Assembly: GCF_001667735.1 (NCBI RefSeq)
Contig: NZ_LZJN01000204.1
Coordinates: forward strand, 62,001 to 126,000
DNA length: 64,000 nt
Source: Mycobacterium sp. E183
GTDB taxonomy: Bacteria > Actinomycetota > Actinomycetes > Mycobacteriales > Mycobacteriaceae
Direction of reading: 5' to 3'
Of the stretch, positions 25,403 through 33,252 are shown in pieces (positions within the stretch are counted from its first letter, which is position 1; every line of letters starts with the position of its first letter). The notes under the pieces are model-generated. The model searched no databases. It saw only the letters and a list, made by a program, of their open reading frames with translations, and was not told where the DNA came from. The translations under genes were made by a program, and so were the position numbers.

Positions 25403-26049
25403 GGTGGTGTTTCAGAAGGTGTGTCGGAAGGTGTTTCCAGCGCGTGGGCTTGCAGGTGGGAGAAGAAGCCGTCGATGAACTCGCGCGCCTCCTGCCCGCC
25501 GTCGAACCCACGCCACAGGATCCGCAGTCGCCCGACGAATTCGTAACAGGCGTCGATGGGGACCAGATAGGTCTGCGGCGGACCGGTGTCGGGGACCCGC
25601 ACCAACAACGCCTCCACGTCGTCGGCCAGCAGTCCCACCCGTGCGTCGGCGCCGCCGAGGGTGTCCCAAACATCAAGCGCGAGTTCGGATTCGCAGGCGC
25701 CGACCGGCCCGGGGTAGAAGGCGACGGTGCGCCCGAGCGCGGAGTTGGTGAAGAAGAAGGCCACCCCCACAGGGATCTGCAATGCCTCCCACGCGCGTCG
25801 GTCCAGCGCGAAGTCCGGGAAGGACAGATACCGGTCGGGCACCGCGCGGTAGCGCAGTTCGGCCTGGGTGTCGGTGAACAGCAGATAGCAGGCCCGGCAG
25901 ACACACATGAGCTGCCGGTCGGCCACGTTGACCACGTGCTGGTGCTCGTCGGCGATCGATTCCGAGCACATCTCGCACCGCTCGCCGGCCGGTTCGGGGG
26001 CCGGCCGGTTGCTGCGGATGCGGGTCAGGACGTCGTACGGGGTGGTCAT
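25399..26049 (-). CDS. DUF5947-type cysteine-rich protein of hydrogenase loci
   Basis: A 216-residue protein. The N-terminus has a probable metal-binding cluster of cysteines, CEMC (C25, C28) and CVCRAC (C49, C51, C54), with histidines H36 and H38 between, suited to zinc or an iron-sulfur centre. The remainder is a mixed alpha/beta region with no known motif. ATG 26049 overlaps the stop of the NifU/Rieske-like gene (ATGA). The family label is from memory; no function is known. Confidence 0.7.
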   Translation of the reverse strand: MTTPYDVLTRIRSNRPAPEPAGERCEMCSESIADEHQHVVNVADRQLMCVCRACYLLFTDTQAELRYRAVPDRYLSFPDFALDRRAWEALQIPVGVAFFFTNSALGRTVAFYPGPVGACESELALDVWDTLGGADARVGLLADDVEALLVRVPDTGPPQTYLVPIDACYEFVGRLRILWRGFDGGQEAREFIDGFFSHLQAHALETPSDTPSETPP

Positions 26050-26948
26050 GCCGGGGCGCCCATCGCGTGCACCGGTTCGTGGGCCGGCAAGGCCACCGAC
26101 AGCACGCCATCGCGGGTCAAGAGCGGGAGCGGGTCCAGATGCGCGCCGTTCGCCCCGGCCCCGGCGTGTACCGCGTCGAAGTCCGTCCGGCAGTTGGGGC
26201 AGCGCAGTTGCGCCCCATGTAATTTCGCACCGGCCAGGGTGGCGTTGCACACCGGGCAATGGTCGCGGTACGCAAAGGTCTGGTCGCCGACCCGGCACGC
26301 CAGCACGGTGGTTGCGGCGACCCGATAGCCGGCCACCTCACCTGGCGCCAGCTCGGCCAGCTCCGGCGCCGGGTGCCAGCTGTGGGACCCGTTGGAATGT
26401 ACGCGCGCCAGCAGCGATTCGGCCGGGATTACCGATGTGGTTCCGGGCTGGGCCGTGACGACCTCGATGGCCGAGATCTCGGGTGCCGCGGCGCGCACCG
26501 CGTCCTCGACGGCCAACTCCAGCGTCACCGCCGACGACGGACAGCTCTTGCAGCTCCCTTTGAACGCCAGCCGCACGGTATCGCCGTCGACGCCGACGAG
26601 GTCGACGTCCCCGCCGTGCGAGCCCAGGTACGGCCGCACCCGGTCGAGCGCGTCGGACACCCGCCGGTGTACATCGTGCGGGTGCAGACCGTGGACAAGG
26701 AGCAGGCTGGCCACCAGGTCGTCGGTGGCCAGCCGCTCGGCTATGCCCGGGTCCCCGGCCTGCCCCAGGCACTGCATGATCCGTTGCAGCCCGGCCCCGT
26801 AGAGGCCGACCACCTCGCGGACCAACTCAGTCGCGCGGTCCCGGGCGGCCGGCCCACTCGCCGCGCAGGAATCCAGGAGGTTCTGGATCCGATCGCCCGC
26901 TGTGCGCCACCGTGCCTCGCTTTCGTCAATGGTGTCCGGGCGATCCAC
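26046..26948 (-). CDS. NifU-like/Rieske-like double cysteine-domain protein
   Basis: A 300-residue protein placed directly after the large subunit. A helical N-terminal region precedes a NifU C-terminal-type domain with CKSC (C133, C136), the pair that carries Fe-S clusters in NifU. The C-terminal part (about 205-260) has a Rieske-like outline, but the expected C-x-H and C-x-x-H pairs read CPVC (C231, C234) and CPNC (C250, C253), giving four cysteines. This would fit a rubredoxin-like iron or a zinc site better than a Rieske cluster. It could pass electrons from the hydrogenase or deliver clusters to it. Start is GTG 26948. Confidence 0.8.
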   Translation of the reverse strand: MDRPDTIDESEARWRTAGDRIQNLLDSCAASGPAARDRATELVREVVGLYGAGLQRIMQCLGQAGDPGIAERLATDDLVASLLLVHGLHPHDVHRRVSDALDRVRPYLGSHGGDVDLVGVDGDTVRLAFKGSCKSCPSSAVTLELAVEDAVRAAAPEISAIEVVTAQPGTTSVIPAESLLARVHSNGSHSWHPAPELAELAPGEVAGYRVAATTVLACRVGDQTFAYRDHCPVCNATLAGAKLHGAQLRCPNCRTDFDAVHAGAGANGAHLDPLPLLTRDGVLSVALPAHEPVHAMGAPA

Positions 26949-26954
26949 CTTCGA

Positions 26955-28754
26955 TCACTCCCCGGCGGGCGACTGTGTCGGTGTGTGCAGTCTGTCGAGG
27001 GTCTTGCCCTTTCCCAGATACATGTGCACGCCGCAGGGCAGGCAGGGATCGAAGCTGCGCACCGTGCGCATCACGTCGATGCCCTTGAAGTCGTCCCGGC
27101 CGTTCTCCTCGAAGATCGGCTGGCCTTGCACCGCGTCCTCGTACGGCCCCGGCGTGCCGTAGCTGTCGCGGGGGTTGGCGTTCCACGGGGTGGGCGGGTA
27201 CGGGTGGTAGTTGGCGATCTTGCCGTCCCGGATCACCAGGTGGTGGCTGAGCACACCGCGGACCGCCTCGGTGAACCCGCAGCCGATGGCCTCGTCGGGC
27301 ACCTCGAACCGCTCCCAGGTCTTGGTGCGCCCGGCGCGGATCTCCTCGAGCGCCTTCTCGGCGAAGTACAGCCCGCACGCGGCCGCATAGGCCTGGAAGT
27401 AGGTGCGCGCGCGGTCGCGTTCGATCGTGTTGCTGCCGTACTGGGGGATCTTCCATTCCAGCTCCACCGGACCCTTGAGCGCCGTCTTCGGCAGGTTGAT
27501 CTTGACGCTGTTCCCGGTCGCCTTGACATAGCCGATGTCGACCAGCCCCGCCAGCGCCGTCGCCCACAACCGGGCCAGCGGGCCGCCGCCGGTGTCCAGC
27601 GCCAGGTGGTCCTTGCCGTCGAACCAGCGCGGCGACATCACCCAGCTGTACTTGCCGCCCTCCATGTCCCGCTTCTGGGGGTGGGGGTTGGTGTGCTGGT
27701 TCCACGGGTGCCGCCGGTCCACGGCGTTGCCCAGCGGATCGGTCTTGACGAACATCTCCTGGTCGGTCCAGTCGTCGTAATACGAACTGCCCAACAGGAT
27801 CCGGATGCCAAGGTTGATGTCGACCAGCGAGTGGGTGACCAGCTTGCCGTCAACCACCACGCCCGGAGTCACGAACATCGCGTTGCCCCAGCGCTCCATG
27901 TCCTTGTACGCGAAGTTGCACACCTCGGGGTCCTGGAAAGAGCCCCAGCAGCCGAGCAGCGTGCGGCGCAGCCCGACCTTCTCGTAACCGGGCAGCGCGG
28001 TGTAGAAGAAGTCGAACAGGTCGTCGTGCATGGGCACGACCTTCTTCATGAACTCCACGTAGCGCATCAGCCGGGTCATGTAGTCGGTCATCAGCTGGAT
28101 GGTCGCGACGGTGCCGACCCCGCCTGGGTAGAGCGTCGACGGGTGCACGTGGCGGCCCTCCATGAGGCAGAACATCTCTCGCGTCCAGCGGCTGACCGCC
28201 AGCGCCTCGCGGTAGAACTCGCCGGTGAACGGGTTGAGCGAGCGCATGATGTCGGCGATCGTCCGGTACCCGTGCGCCCCGGCCTGCGGCGCCGCCGTCT
28301 TCTCCGCCAGGGCGAGAACGCTCGGGTTGGTCTCGGAGACCATCTTTTCGCAGAAGTCCACGCCGACCAGGTTCTCCTGGAAGATGTTGTGGTCGAACAT
28401 GTATTCCGCGGCCTCGCCCAGGTTGACGATCCACTCGCCCAGGTGCGGCGGCTTGACGCCGTAGGCCATGTTCTGCGCGTAGCACGAGCAGGTGGCGTGG
28501 TTGTCGCCGCAGATCCCGCAGATGCGGCTGGTGATGAAGTGCGCGTCGCGAGGATCCTTGCCCTTCATGAAGATCGAGTAGCCGCGGAAAATCGACGAGG
28601 TGCTGTGGCACTCGACGACCTCTCGGTTCTCGAAGTCGATCTTGGTGTAGATACCCAGGCTGCCGACGATTCTGGTGATGGGGTCCCAGGCCATGTCGAC
28701 GAGTTGGCCGGGTTCCCGCTTGGCGTGCATGGGTTCAGGGGTGATGGTTGCCAT
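26955..28754 (-). CDS. hhyL: [NiFe]-hydrogenase large subunit, group 1h
   Basis: Catalytic subunit that oxidises H2, holding the Ni-Fe(CN)2CO site. The 599-residue protein has the L1 motif RICGICGDNH (C79, C82) and the L2 motif DPCLPCGVH (C571, C574, H577). A 22-residue tail after H577 is the expected substrate of the maturation protease. It strongly resembles M. smegmatis Hyd2 large subunit (MSMEG_2719) and other actinobacterial group 1h enzymes, which oxidise atmospheric H2 and tolerate oxygen. ATG 28754 is 73 nt after the small-subunit stop. Confidence 0.95.
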   Translation of the reverse strand: MATITPEPMHAKREPGQLVDMAWDPITRIVGSLGIYTKIDFENREVVECHSTSSIFRGYSIFMKGKDPRDAHFITSRICGICGDNHATCSCYAQNMAYGVKPPHLGEWIVNLGEAAEYMFDHNIFQENLVGVDFCEKMVSETNPSVLALAEKTAAPQAGAHGYRTIADIMRSLNPFTGEFYREALAVSRWTREMFCLMEGRHVHPSTLYPGGVGTVATIQLMTDYMTRLMRYVEFMKKVVPMHDDLFDFFYTALPGYEKVGLRRTLLGCWGSFQDPEVCNFAYKDMERWGNAMFVTPGVVVDGKLVTHSLVDINLGIRILLGSSYYDDWTDQEMFVKTDPLGNAVDRRHPWNQHTNPHPQKRDMEGGKYSWVMSPRWFDGKDHLALDTGGGPLARLWATALAGLVDIGYVKATGNSVKINLPKTALKGPVELEWKIPQYGSNTIERDRARTYFQAYAAACGLYFAEKALEEIRAGRTKTWERFEVPDEAIGCGFTEAVRGVLSHHLVIRDGKIANYHPYPPTPWNANPRDSYGTPGPYEDAVQGQPIFEENGRDDFKGIDVMRTVRSFDPCLPCGVHMYLGKGKTLDRLHTPTQSPAGE

Positions 28755-28827
28755 TGCAGTACCGCTCTCCGCCCCCAGGGGCTCCAGTGATGAGAACGAA
28801 GCGCGCCGACCCGGTAGCCGAGGTGGC

Positions 28828-29883
28828 CTACCAGGTGCGGCGCGCCCCGGTGGTTAGTTGATCGCCGTTGTGGCGCCAGCGCGGCTCCTTGTCGACGGTG
28901 CGTCCCGTGATACCCCTCAGGTTGCGAATCACGGTGCCGTACAGTCCCGACGCGGTGCTCGATAACTTGCCGCCCGGCGGTTCGTCCATGAAGGGCATGA
29001 ACTTGTCGGGGAACCCCGGCATGGTGCATCCGATGCAGATGCCACCCACGTTGGGGCAGCCGCCGACACCGTTGATCCATCCGCGCTTGGGCACGTTGCA
29101 CTTGACGACCGGGCCCCAACAGCCCAGTTTCACAATGCATTTCGGTGATCCGTATTCGGTGGCGAAGTCGCCCTGCTCGTAGTACCCAGCCCGGTCACAA
29201 CCCTCGTGGACGGTGTTGCCGAACAACCACTTGGGCCGCAGCGCATCGTCGAGCGGAATCATCGGCGCCTGACCGGTCGCCATGTAGAGCAAATAGGTCA
29301 GCGTCTCGGACAGGTTGTCGGGATGGATCGGGCAGCCCGGCACGCACACGATCGGGATGCCGGCCTTGCTCTTCCACTCCCACCCGAGATAGTCGGGTAC
29401 GCCCATCGCCCCCGTCGGATTGCCGGCCATGGCGTGGATGCCGCCGTAGGTGGCGCACGTGCCGACCGCGACGATCGCGGTGGCCTTGGGCGCCAGCCGG
29501 TCGAGCCATTCGCTGGTGGTCATCGGCTGGCCGGTCGCGGGGTCGTTGCCGAACCCGCACCAGTAGCCCTCGTCCTTGAGCTTCTCGTTGGGGATGGATC
29601 CTTCGACGACGAGCACGAAGGGTTCCAGCTCGCCGCGATCGGCCTTGAAGAACCACGACAGGAAGTCGTCTGCCCCGCCATTGGGGCCGCACTCGAAATC
29701 GATTAGGGGCCAGTGCACAGCGACTTTCGGAAGCCCCGGTAGAGCCCCCAGGGCGATCTCCTCGACCGAGGGTTGGGTGGCGGCAGTCAACGCCACCGAA
29801 TCGCCGTCACAACTGAGCCCCGCATTAATCCAGAGAACGTGGATCAACGTTTCTTCTGCTTTGACTGCTGCTTCTGTTGGCAT
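28828..29883 (-). CDS. hhyS: [NiFe]-hydrogenase small subunit, group 1h
   Basis: Iron-sulfur electron-relay subunit of 351 residues. The proximal-cluster motif, CxxC in most hydrogenases, is C25-D-G-D28 here, so Asp replaces the second Cys. A 3Cys/1Asp proximal cluster is a known feature of the O2-tolerant actinobacterial hydrogenase studied in Ralstonia. Further cluster segments are GTCATYGG, GCPIHPDN, HEGCDRAGYYEQ and the CPNVGGICIGC region. There is no twin-arginine signal and no C-terminal anchor helix, so the enzyme should stay on the cytoplasmic side. GGAAAG lies about 8 nt before ATG 29883. Confidence 0.95.
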   Translation of the reverse strand: MPTEAAVKAEETLIHVLWINAGLSCDGDSVALTAATQPSVEEIALGALPGLPKVAVHWPLIDFECGPNGGADDFLSWFFKADRGELEPFVLVVEGSIPNEKLKDEGYWCGFGNDPATGQPMTTSEWLDRLAPKATAIVAVGTCATYGGIHAMAGNPTGAMGVPDYLGWEWKSKAGIPIVCVPGCPIHPDNLSETLTYLLYMATGQAPMIPLDDALRPKWLFGNTVHEGCDRAGYYEQGDFATEYGSPKCIVKLGCWGPVVKCNVPKRGWINGVGGCPNVGGICIGCTMPGFPDKFMPFMDEPPGGKLSSTASGLYGTVIRNLRGITGRTVDKEPRWRHNGDQLTTGARRTW

Positions 29884-29964
29884 GCTGCAGCTTTCCGGGG
29901 CCGGGCTGAGACCCCTGCGCCGCCGGAGTCGACCGTCGGCCCACTTGCGCAGCGCTAATTTTTG

Positions 29965-29993
29965 GGTCTACTCCTCGCCGCCGAGCGTGTCAA
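29965..29993 (-). promoter_or_regulatory. Candidate sigma-A-type promoter of the hydrogenase structural genes
   Basis: On the minus strand a perfect -35 TTGACA (29993-29988) is followed after exactly 17 nt by TAGACC (29970-29965), one base off TANNNT. The start would be near 29957, giving a leader of about 74 nt. It lies in the 228-bp gap between hypB and hhyS. Confidence 0.5.
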
Positions 29994-30028
29994 CGGTTCT
30001 GCGGCACCAACTAGTTAGACAACCGTTG
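29991..30028. promoter_or_regulatory. Inverted repeat overlapping the hydrogenase -35 box, candidate operator
   Basis: CAACGGTT (29991-29998) and its exact complement AACCGTTG (30021-30028) are separated by 22 bp. The spacer contains the palindrome AACTAGTT (30009-30016). The proximal arm overlaps the -35 hexamer, so a bound dimer could repress or activate. The regulator is unknown. Confidence 0.5.
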
Positions 30029-30111
30029 CATAATTTTTCGGTCTGCGGCGCGGGGGGTGACGACCGGGCCCGCGGCCGGAAAATCATGCGAATCGCTTGC
30101 AGAAGGGGCGG

Positions 30112-30882
30112 TCAGGCCGCCGGCCCCGCGGCGAATCGCCGCAGCCAGCCGAACCATGCGGCCATCCCGGCTCCGGTGCGCGCACTCAGCGGCAGGATTG
30201 CCGCGGTCGCATTGACCTTGCGCACGTGGGCGATGTATTCGTCGACGTCCACGTCGAGGTAGGGAACCAAGTCAATCTTGTTGAGCAGCACCACATCCAC
30301 GGAACGGAACATCACCGGATACTTCAGCGGCTTGTCCTCGCCCTCGGTCACCGAGTACACCATGGCCTTGGCGTGCTCGCCGACGTCGAACTCCGCCGGG
30401 CAGACCAGGTTGCCGACGTTCTCGATGATCACCAGGTCCAGCGCGGGAAGGTCGAGACCGGGCAGGGCGCGATTCACCATCGGCGCGTCGAGATGGCATT
30501 CGCCGCCAAAACCGTTGCTGGTGTTGAGCAGTGAGATCTGGGCGCCACGCCCCCGGAGCTTGGCCGCGTCGAGATCGGTGGCGATGTCGCCTTCGATCAC
30601 CCCGATGGCAAGCTCGCCGGCGAGCTCGTCGAGCGTGGCCTGCAGGATGGTCGTCTTGCCCGATCCCGGCGAACTCATCAGGTTCAGCGTGCGCACCCCG
30701 TTGTCTTCGAACGCCGCCCGGTTGGCGTCGGCGAGGAGGTCGTTCTCGGCGAAGATCGCCTCCAGCACGTCGACCCGCTGCTTGCCGGTCCGGTATTGGC
30801 CGTGGTCGCCGTGCCGGTGATCCGGATCGTCGTGCTCGTGGGAGTGCACCGTTCCGTCGTCATGCCGATGAAATCTGCCCAT
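30112..30882 (-). CDS. hypB: Hydrogenase nickel incorporation GTPase HypB
   Basis: SIMIBI GTPase that, with HypA, inserts nickel into the large subunit. The 256-residue protein has a histidine-rich N-terminus (eight His within residues 5-27), suited to nickel storage. The P-loop SPGSGKTT is at 71-78, ENVGNLVCPAEFD carries the conserved metal-site cysteine, and NKID gives guanine specificity. I chose ATG 30882; the frame also opens at a TTG two codons earlier. It lies 28 nt after hypA and 228 nt before the structural genes. Confidence 0.95.
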   Translation of the reverse strand: MGRFHRHDDGTVHSHEHDDPDHRHGDHGQYRTGKQRVDVLEAIFAENDLLADANRAAFEDNGVRTLNLMSSPGSGKTTILQATLDELAGELAIGVIEGDIATDLDAAKLRGRGAQISLLNTSNGFGGECHLDAPMVNRALPGLDLPALDLVIIENVGNLVCPAEFDVGEHAKAMVYSVTEGEDKPLKYPVMFRSVDVVLLNKIDLVPYLDVDVDEYIAHVRKVNATAAILPLSARTGAGMAAWFGWLRRFAAGPAA

Positions 30883-30910
30883 GGTCAAATCCGTTCGGAA
30901 AAGGCGCTTT

Positions 30911-31246
30911 TCATGAGACGTCCAGCGACGTAACCAAGAACTCGTTGCCGTGCAGCACCTCGACGTCGGAACTGTCGCACCGCGGGCACCAGATCGACCA
31001 GGCGGATGTGATCTCCGATCGCCGGCCGCAGGCGCGGCAGCTCACCTCGGCGCCGACGCACTCGAGTTCCAGCTCGGCCTCCGGCATGTTCTCGGCGTCG
31101 CGCACCAGCGTCCAGCAGAACGAGAGCGATTCGGGCACCACCTGGCGCAGTGCGCCGATCCGCACCCGCACCACGTCGACGTGCCGGCCGTCGGCATGGG
31201 TCTTGGCCACATCGGCGATCGCTTCACAGAGCGACAGCTCATGCAC
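30911..31246 (-). CDS. hypA: Hydrogenase nickel incorporation protein HypA
   Basis: A 111-residue nickel metallochaperone. The N-terminal MHE motif that binds nickel is intact (GTG start at 31246, then His-Glu). The structural zinc site uses CRAC and CPRC near residues 70-90. It works with HypB, encoded next, and follows nicT by 72 nt, so nickel import and delivery genes are contiguous. Confidence 0.95.
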   Translation of the reverse strand: MHELSLCEAIADVAKTHADGRHVDVVRVRIGALRQVVPESLSFCWTLVRDAENMPEAELELECVGAEVSCRACGRRSEITSAWSIWCPRCDSSDVEVLHGNEFLVTSLDVS

Positions 31247-31318
31247 CGCCGATCACCGGCGTCCGCCGCGGTCTCATGAGCACTGTTCTACACCGAACGC
31301 CCCGCGTGCGCAGCAGTG

Positions 31319-32437
31319 TCAGGGGGAGGGCGTCCACTTCTGTTCCAGCCGGCCGTAGCGCCAGAACAGCACGGCGGCCGCCCAGGTGATGACGAACGCG
31401 CCCACGACGAAATAGCCGACGGTGTTGAGGTCCAAGCCGCCGATCCAGTTCCAGAACGGGCCGCGCCAGCCGAATTGCTCGGCGAACAGCGCGAGGAGTT
31501 CGACGCTGCCGATCAGCAGCGCGACCACTACCGACAGAGCGGTGATGGTGATGTTGTAGTAGATCTTGCGGACCGGGTTGGAAAAGGCCCAGCCATAGGC
31601 GAAGTTCATGAACGAGCCGTCGATGGTGTCCAGCAGGCACATCCCGGCGGTGAAGAGCACCGGCAGACACAGGATGGCGTACCAGGGCAGCCCGGCGGCG
31701 GCACTGGTGCCGGCGAGGACCAGCAGCGCGATCTCGGTCGCCGTGTCGAAGCCGAGTCCGAACAGCACCCCGACGGGGTAGGAGTGCCACGACTTGGTGA
31801 TCGATCTGGTGAAGCGGCTGAGAAACCGGTTCATCAGGCCGCGGCTGTCCAGCTGCCGTTCCAGTTCGGCGCCGTCGGTTTCGTGGTCGTAGTCGCCACG
31901 GCGCAGCCGGGCGAACACCCGCAGGATGCCCACCAGCACGACGACGTTGAGGAGGGCGATCGCATAGAGGAACACACCGGAGACGCCGGTGCCGATCAGC
32001 CCCGTGTAGTGGTGCAGCGCCGACGAGTCGTCCCGGACCGGCCCGACGATCGTCTTGACTCCGGAGGCCAGTAGGACCGCCAGCGCGAAGACCACCGTGG
32101 AATGTCCGAGCGAGAAGAAGAACCCGACCGCGAGCGGTCGCTGTCCGTCGTTCATCAGCTTGCGGGTGGTGTTGTCGATGGCGGCGATGTGGTCGGCGTC
32201 GAACGCGTGCCGCATACCCAGGGTGTACGCCGTCAGCCCGATGCCCACACCAAATGCCTTGCCGCCGAGGCTCAGTTGCGCCGGGGCCACCAGGGCCACC
32301 AAGGTGAGCCAGCCGATCAGATGGAGCGCGACGATGACCGCCAGCATCGAGGCGAGACGCCACCACTCCGCCGCCGTCAAGGCGGTGCGAAGCTTGGTCG
32401 TCCATGACGGCCACCAGTCGGGCTCAGTACCGGCCAC
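31319..32437 (-). CDS. nicT: High-affinity nickel (cobalt) permease, NiCoT family
   Basis: An integral-membrane transporter of 372 residues with about eight helices. The NiCoT signature HX4DH is present as RHAFDADH in the second helix, with the later GHSTVVF, LGFDTATE and GSFMNFAYGWAF motifs. It resembles M. tuberculosis NicT (Rv2856) and has the same length. GTG 32437 is preceded by GGAAGGA. In this genome the transporter sits at the head of the hypAB-hydrogenase genes, which gives it an obvious client; it may also supply cobalt to the cobalamin genes nearby. Confidence 0.94.
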   Translation of the reverse strand: MAGTEPDWWPSWTTKLRTALTAAEWWRLASMLAVIVALHLIGWLTLVALVAPAQLSLGGKAFGVGIGLTAYTLGMRHAFDADHIAAIDNTTRKLMNDGQRPLAVGFFFSLGHSTVVFALAVLLASGVKTIVGPVRDDSSALHHYTGLIGTGVSGVFLYAIALLNVVVLVGILRVFARLRRGDYDHETDGAELERQLDSRGLMNRFLSRFTRSITKSWHSYPVGVLFGLGFDTATEIALLVLAGTSAAAGLPWYAILCLPVLFTAGMCLLDTIDGSFMNFAYGWAFSNPVRKIYYNITITALSVVVALLIGSVELLALFAEQFGWRGPFWNWIGGLDLNTVGYFVVGAFVITWAAAVLFWRYGRLEQKWTPSP

Positions 32438-32472
32438 TGTGGTCCTTCCGGCATGAGGGAACAACCGGGTCG

Positions 32473-32502
32473 ACTGTATGTGCGTTCGCCGACTAGATGC
32501 AA
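32473..32502 (-). promoter_or_regulatory. Candidate nicT promoter
   Basis: Minus strand: TTGCAT (32502-32497), 18-nt spacer, then TACAGT (32478-32473, TANNNT). The start would be roughly 30 nt upstream of the nicT GTG. Confidence 0.4.
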
Positions 32503-32512
32503 GTCGCTCGCA
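32481..32512. promoter_or_regulatory. Imperfect dyad between nicT and the Fur-family gene, candidate operator
   Basis: Outer arms TGCG (32481-32484) and CGCA (32509-32512) and inner arms CGACT (32490-32494) and AGTCG (32502-32506) are complementary around about 32497. It overlaps the candidate nicT promoter and lies upstream of the divergent Fur-family gene, the expected place for an autoregulated metal repressor. Confidence 0.45.
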
Positions 32513-32590
32513 GGAAACCCGGCGCCCGGTGCGGGAGGTGAATTCGGCCGAAAACTGGCGCGCCCCGCCGGGCGGCGCGACACTGGGCGG

Positions 32591-33082
32591 GTGACGCCGA
32601 AGCCGTCGGCTCTGGACCCTTCCGTCGCCGCGCGGATCGGTGATCTGCTGCGCGCCCGGGGGCTGCGGCGGATGTCCTCGCGTATTCAGGTGCTGGCGGT
32701 GCTCGAGCCCGTCGACGGGCACCTGCCGGTCGCGGAAATCCACGAGCGGGTGCGCGCCGCGTTGCCGCACGGCGCCCATGCCCCCGACGTGGCGACCATC
32801 TATCGCACGGTGACCACCCTGGTCGGGCAGGGGATGCTGCACGCGCTGACCCTCGACGGCGGTGTCACCACCTACGGGATGGCCACCGCGCCACACCACC
32901 ACGCCGTGTGTACGTCGTGCGGCTCGATCATCGAGGTGCCCGCCCGGCAGCTCAGCTCGGCCCTCGAGCACGCGATGGCGGGCAGCTCCTTCGCGCTCTC
33001 GGAGGCGGCGGGGCTGACGCTGCACGGGCTGTGCCCCGAGTGCCAGGACGGCAAGGGGCCACTCAAACGTTCGGGGCGCTGA
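32591..33082 (+). CDS. Fur-family metal-responsive repressor, possibly a nickel regulator
   Basis: A 163-residue winged-helix protein of the Fur/Zur/Nur family. The recognition-helix region reads PDVATIYRTVTTL. The metal region has consecutive histidines (PHHHAVC), then CTSC and CPEC, forming the structural zinc site. GTG 32591 starts the conserved fold at normal length; an upstream extension has no similarity to the family. It is divergent from nicT with a dyad between them, so control of nickel uptake is the best inference. Iron or zinc sensing cannot be excluded from sequence. Confidence 0.82.
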   Translation: MTPKPSALDPSVAARIGDLLRARGLRRMSSRIQVLAVLEPVDGHLPVAEIHERVRAALPHGAHAPDVATIYRTVTTLVGQGMLHALTLDGGVTTYGMATAPHHHAVCTSCGSIIEVPARQLSSALEHAMAGSSFALSEAAGLTLHGLCPECQDGKGPLKRSGR

Positions 33083-33096
33083 CCACGAGCCCGATG

Positions 33097-33141
33097 GTGG
33101 CGACCCGCTGCGCCCGGCTGCGCCGCGCTGGCGATCGCCAC
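33097..33141 (+). repeat. 45-bp inverted-repeat-bounded element, copy 2
   Basis: First of three head-to-tail copies in the gap between the Fur-family gene and mtr. Arms GTGGCGA/TCGCCAC are exact complements. Confidence 0.88.
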
Positions 33142-33152
33142 TAGGCCGAATG

Positions 33153-33197
33153 GTGGCGACCCGCTGCGCCCGGCTGCGCCGCGCTGGCGATCGCCAC
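33153..33197 (+). repeat. 45-bp inverted-repeat-bounded element, copy 3
   Basis: Second copy of the local triplet, 56 bp after the first copy starts. It has the same arms and an almost identical core. Confidence 0.88.
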
Positions 33198-33207
33198 GAG
33201 CCCGATG

Positions 33208-33252
33208 GTGGCGACCCGCTGCGCCCGGCTGCGCCGCGCTGGCGATCGCCAC
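33208..33252 (+). repeat. 45-bp inverted-repeat-bounded element, copy 4
   Basis: Third copy of the local triplet. Its last base is also the last base of the minus-strand mtr stop codon, so it abuts the convergent gene end exactly. Confidence 0.88.

Noticed and set aside
29884..30111. DosR-type box upstream of the hydrogenase genes
   Set aside because: Hyd2 of M. smegmatis is linked to DosR in the literature, but only a half-site-like AGACCCAAA is present; the other half of the palindrome does not match the consensus.
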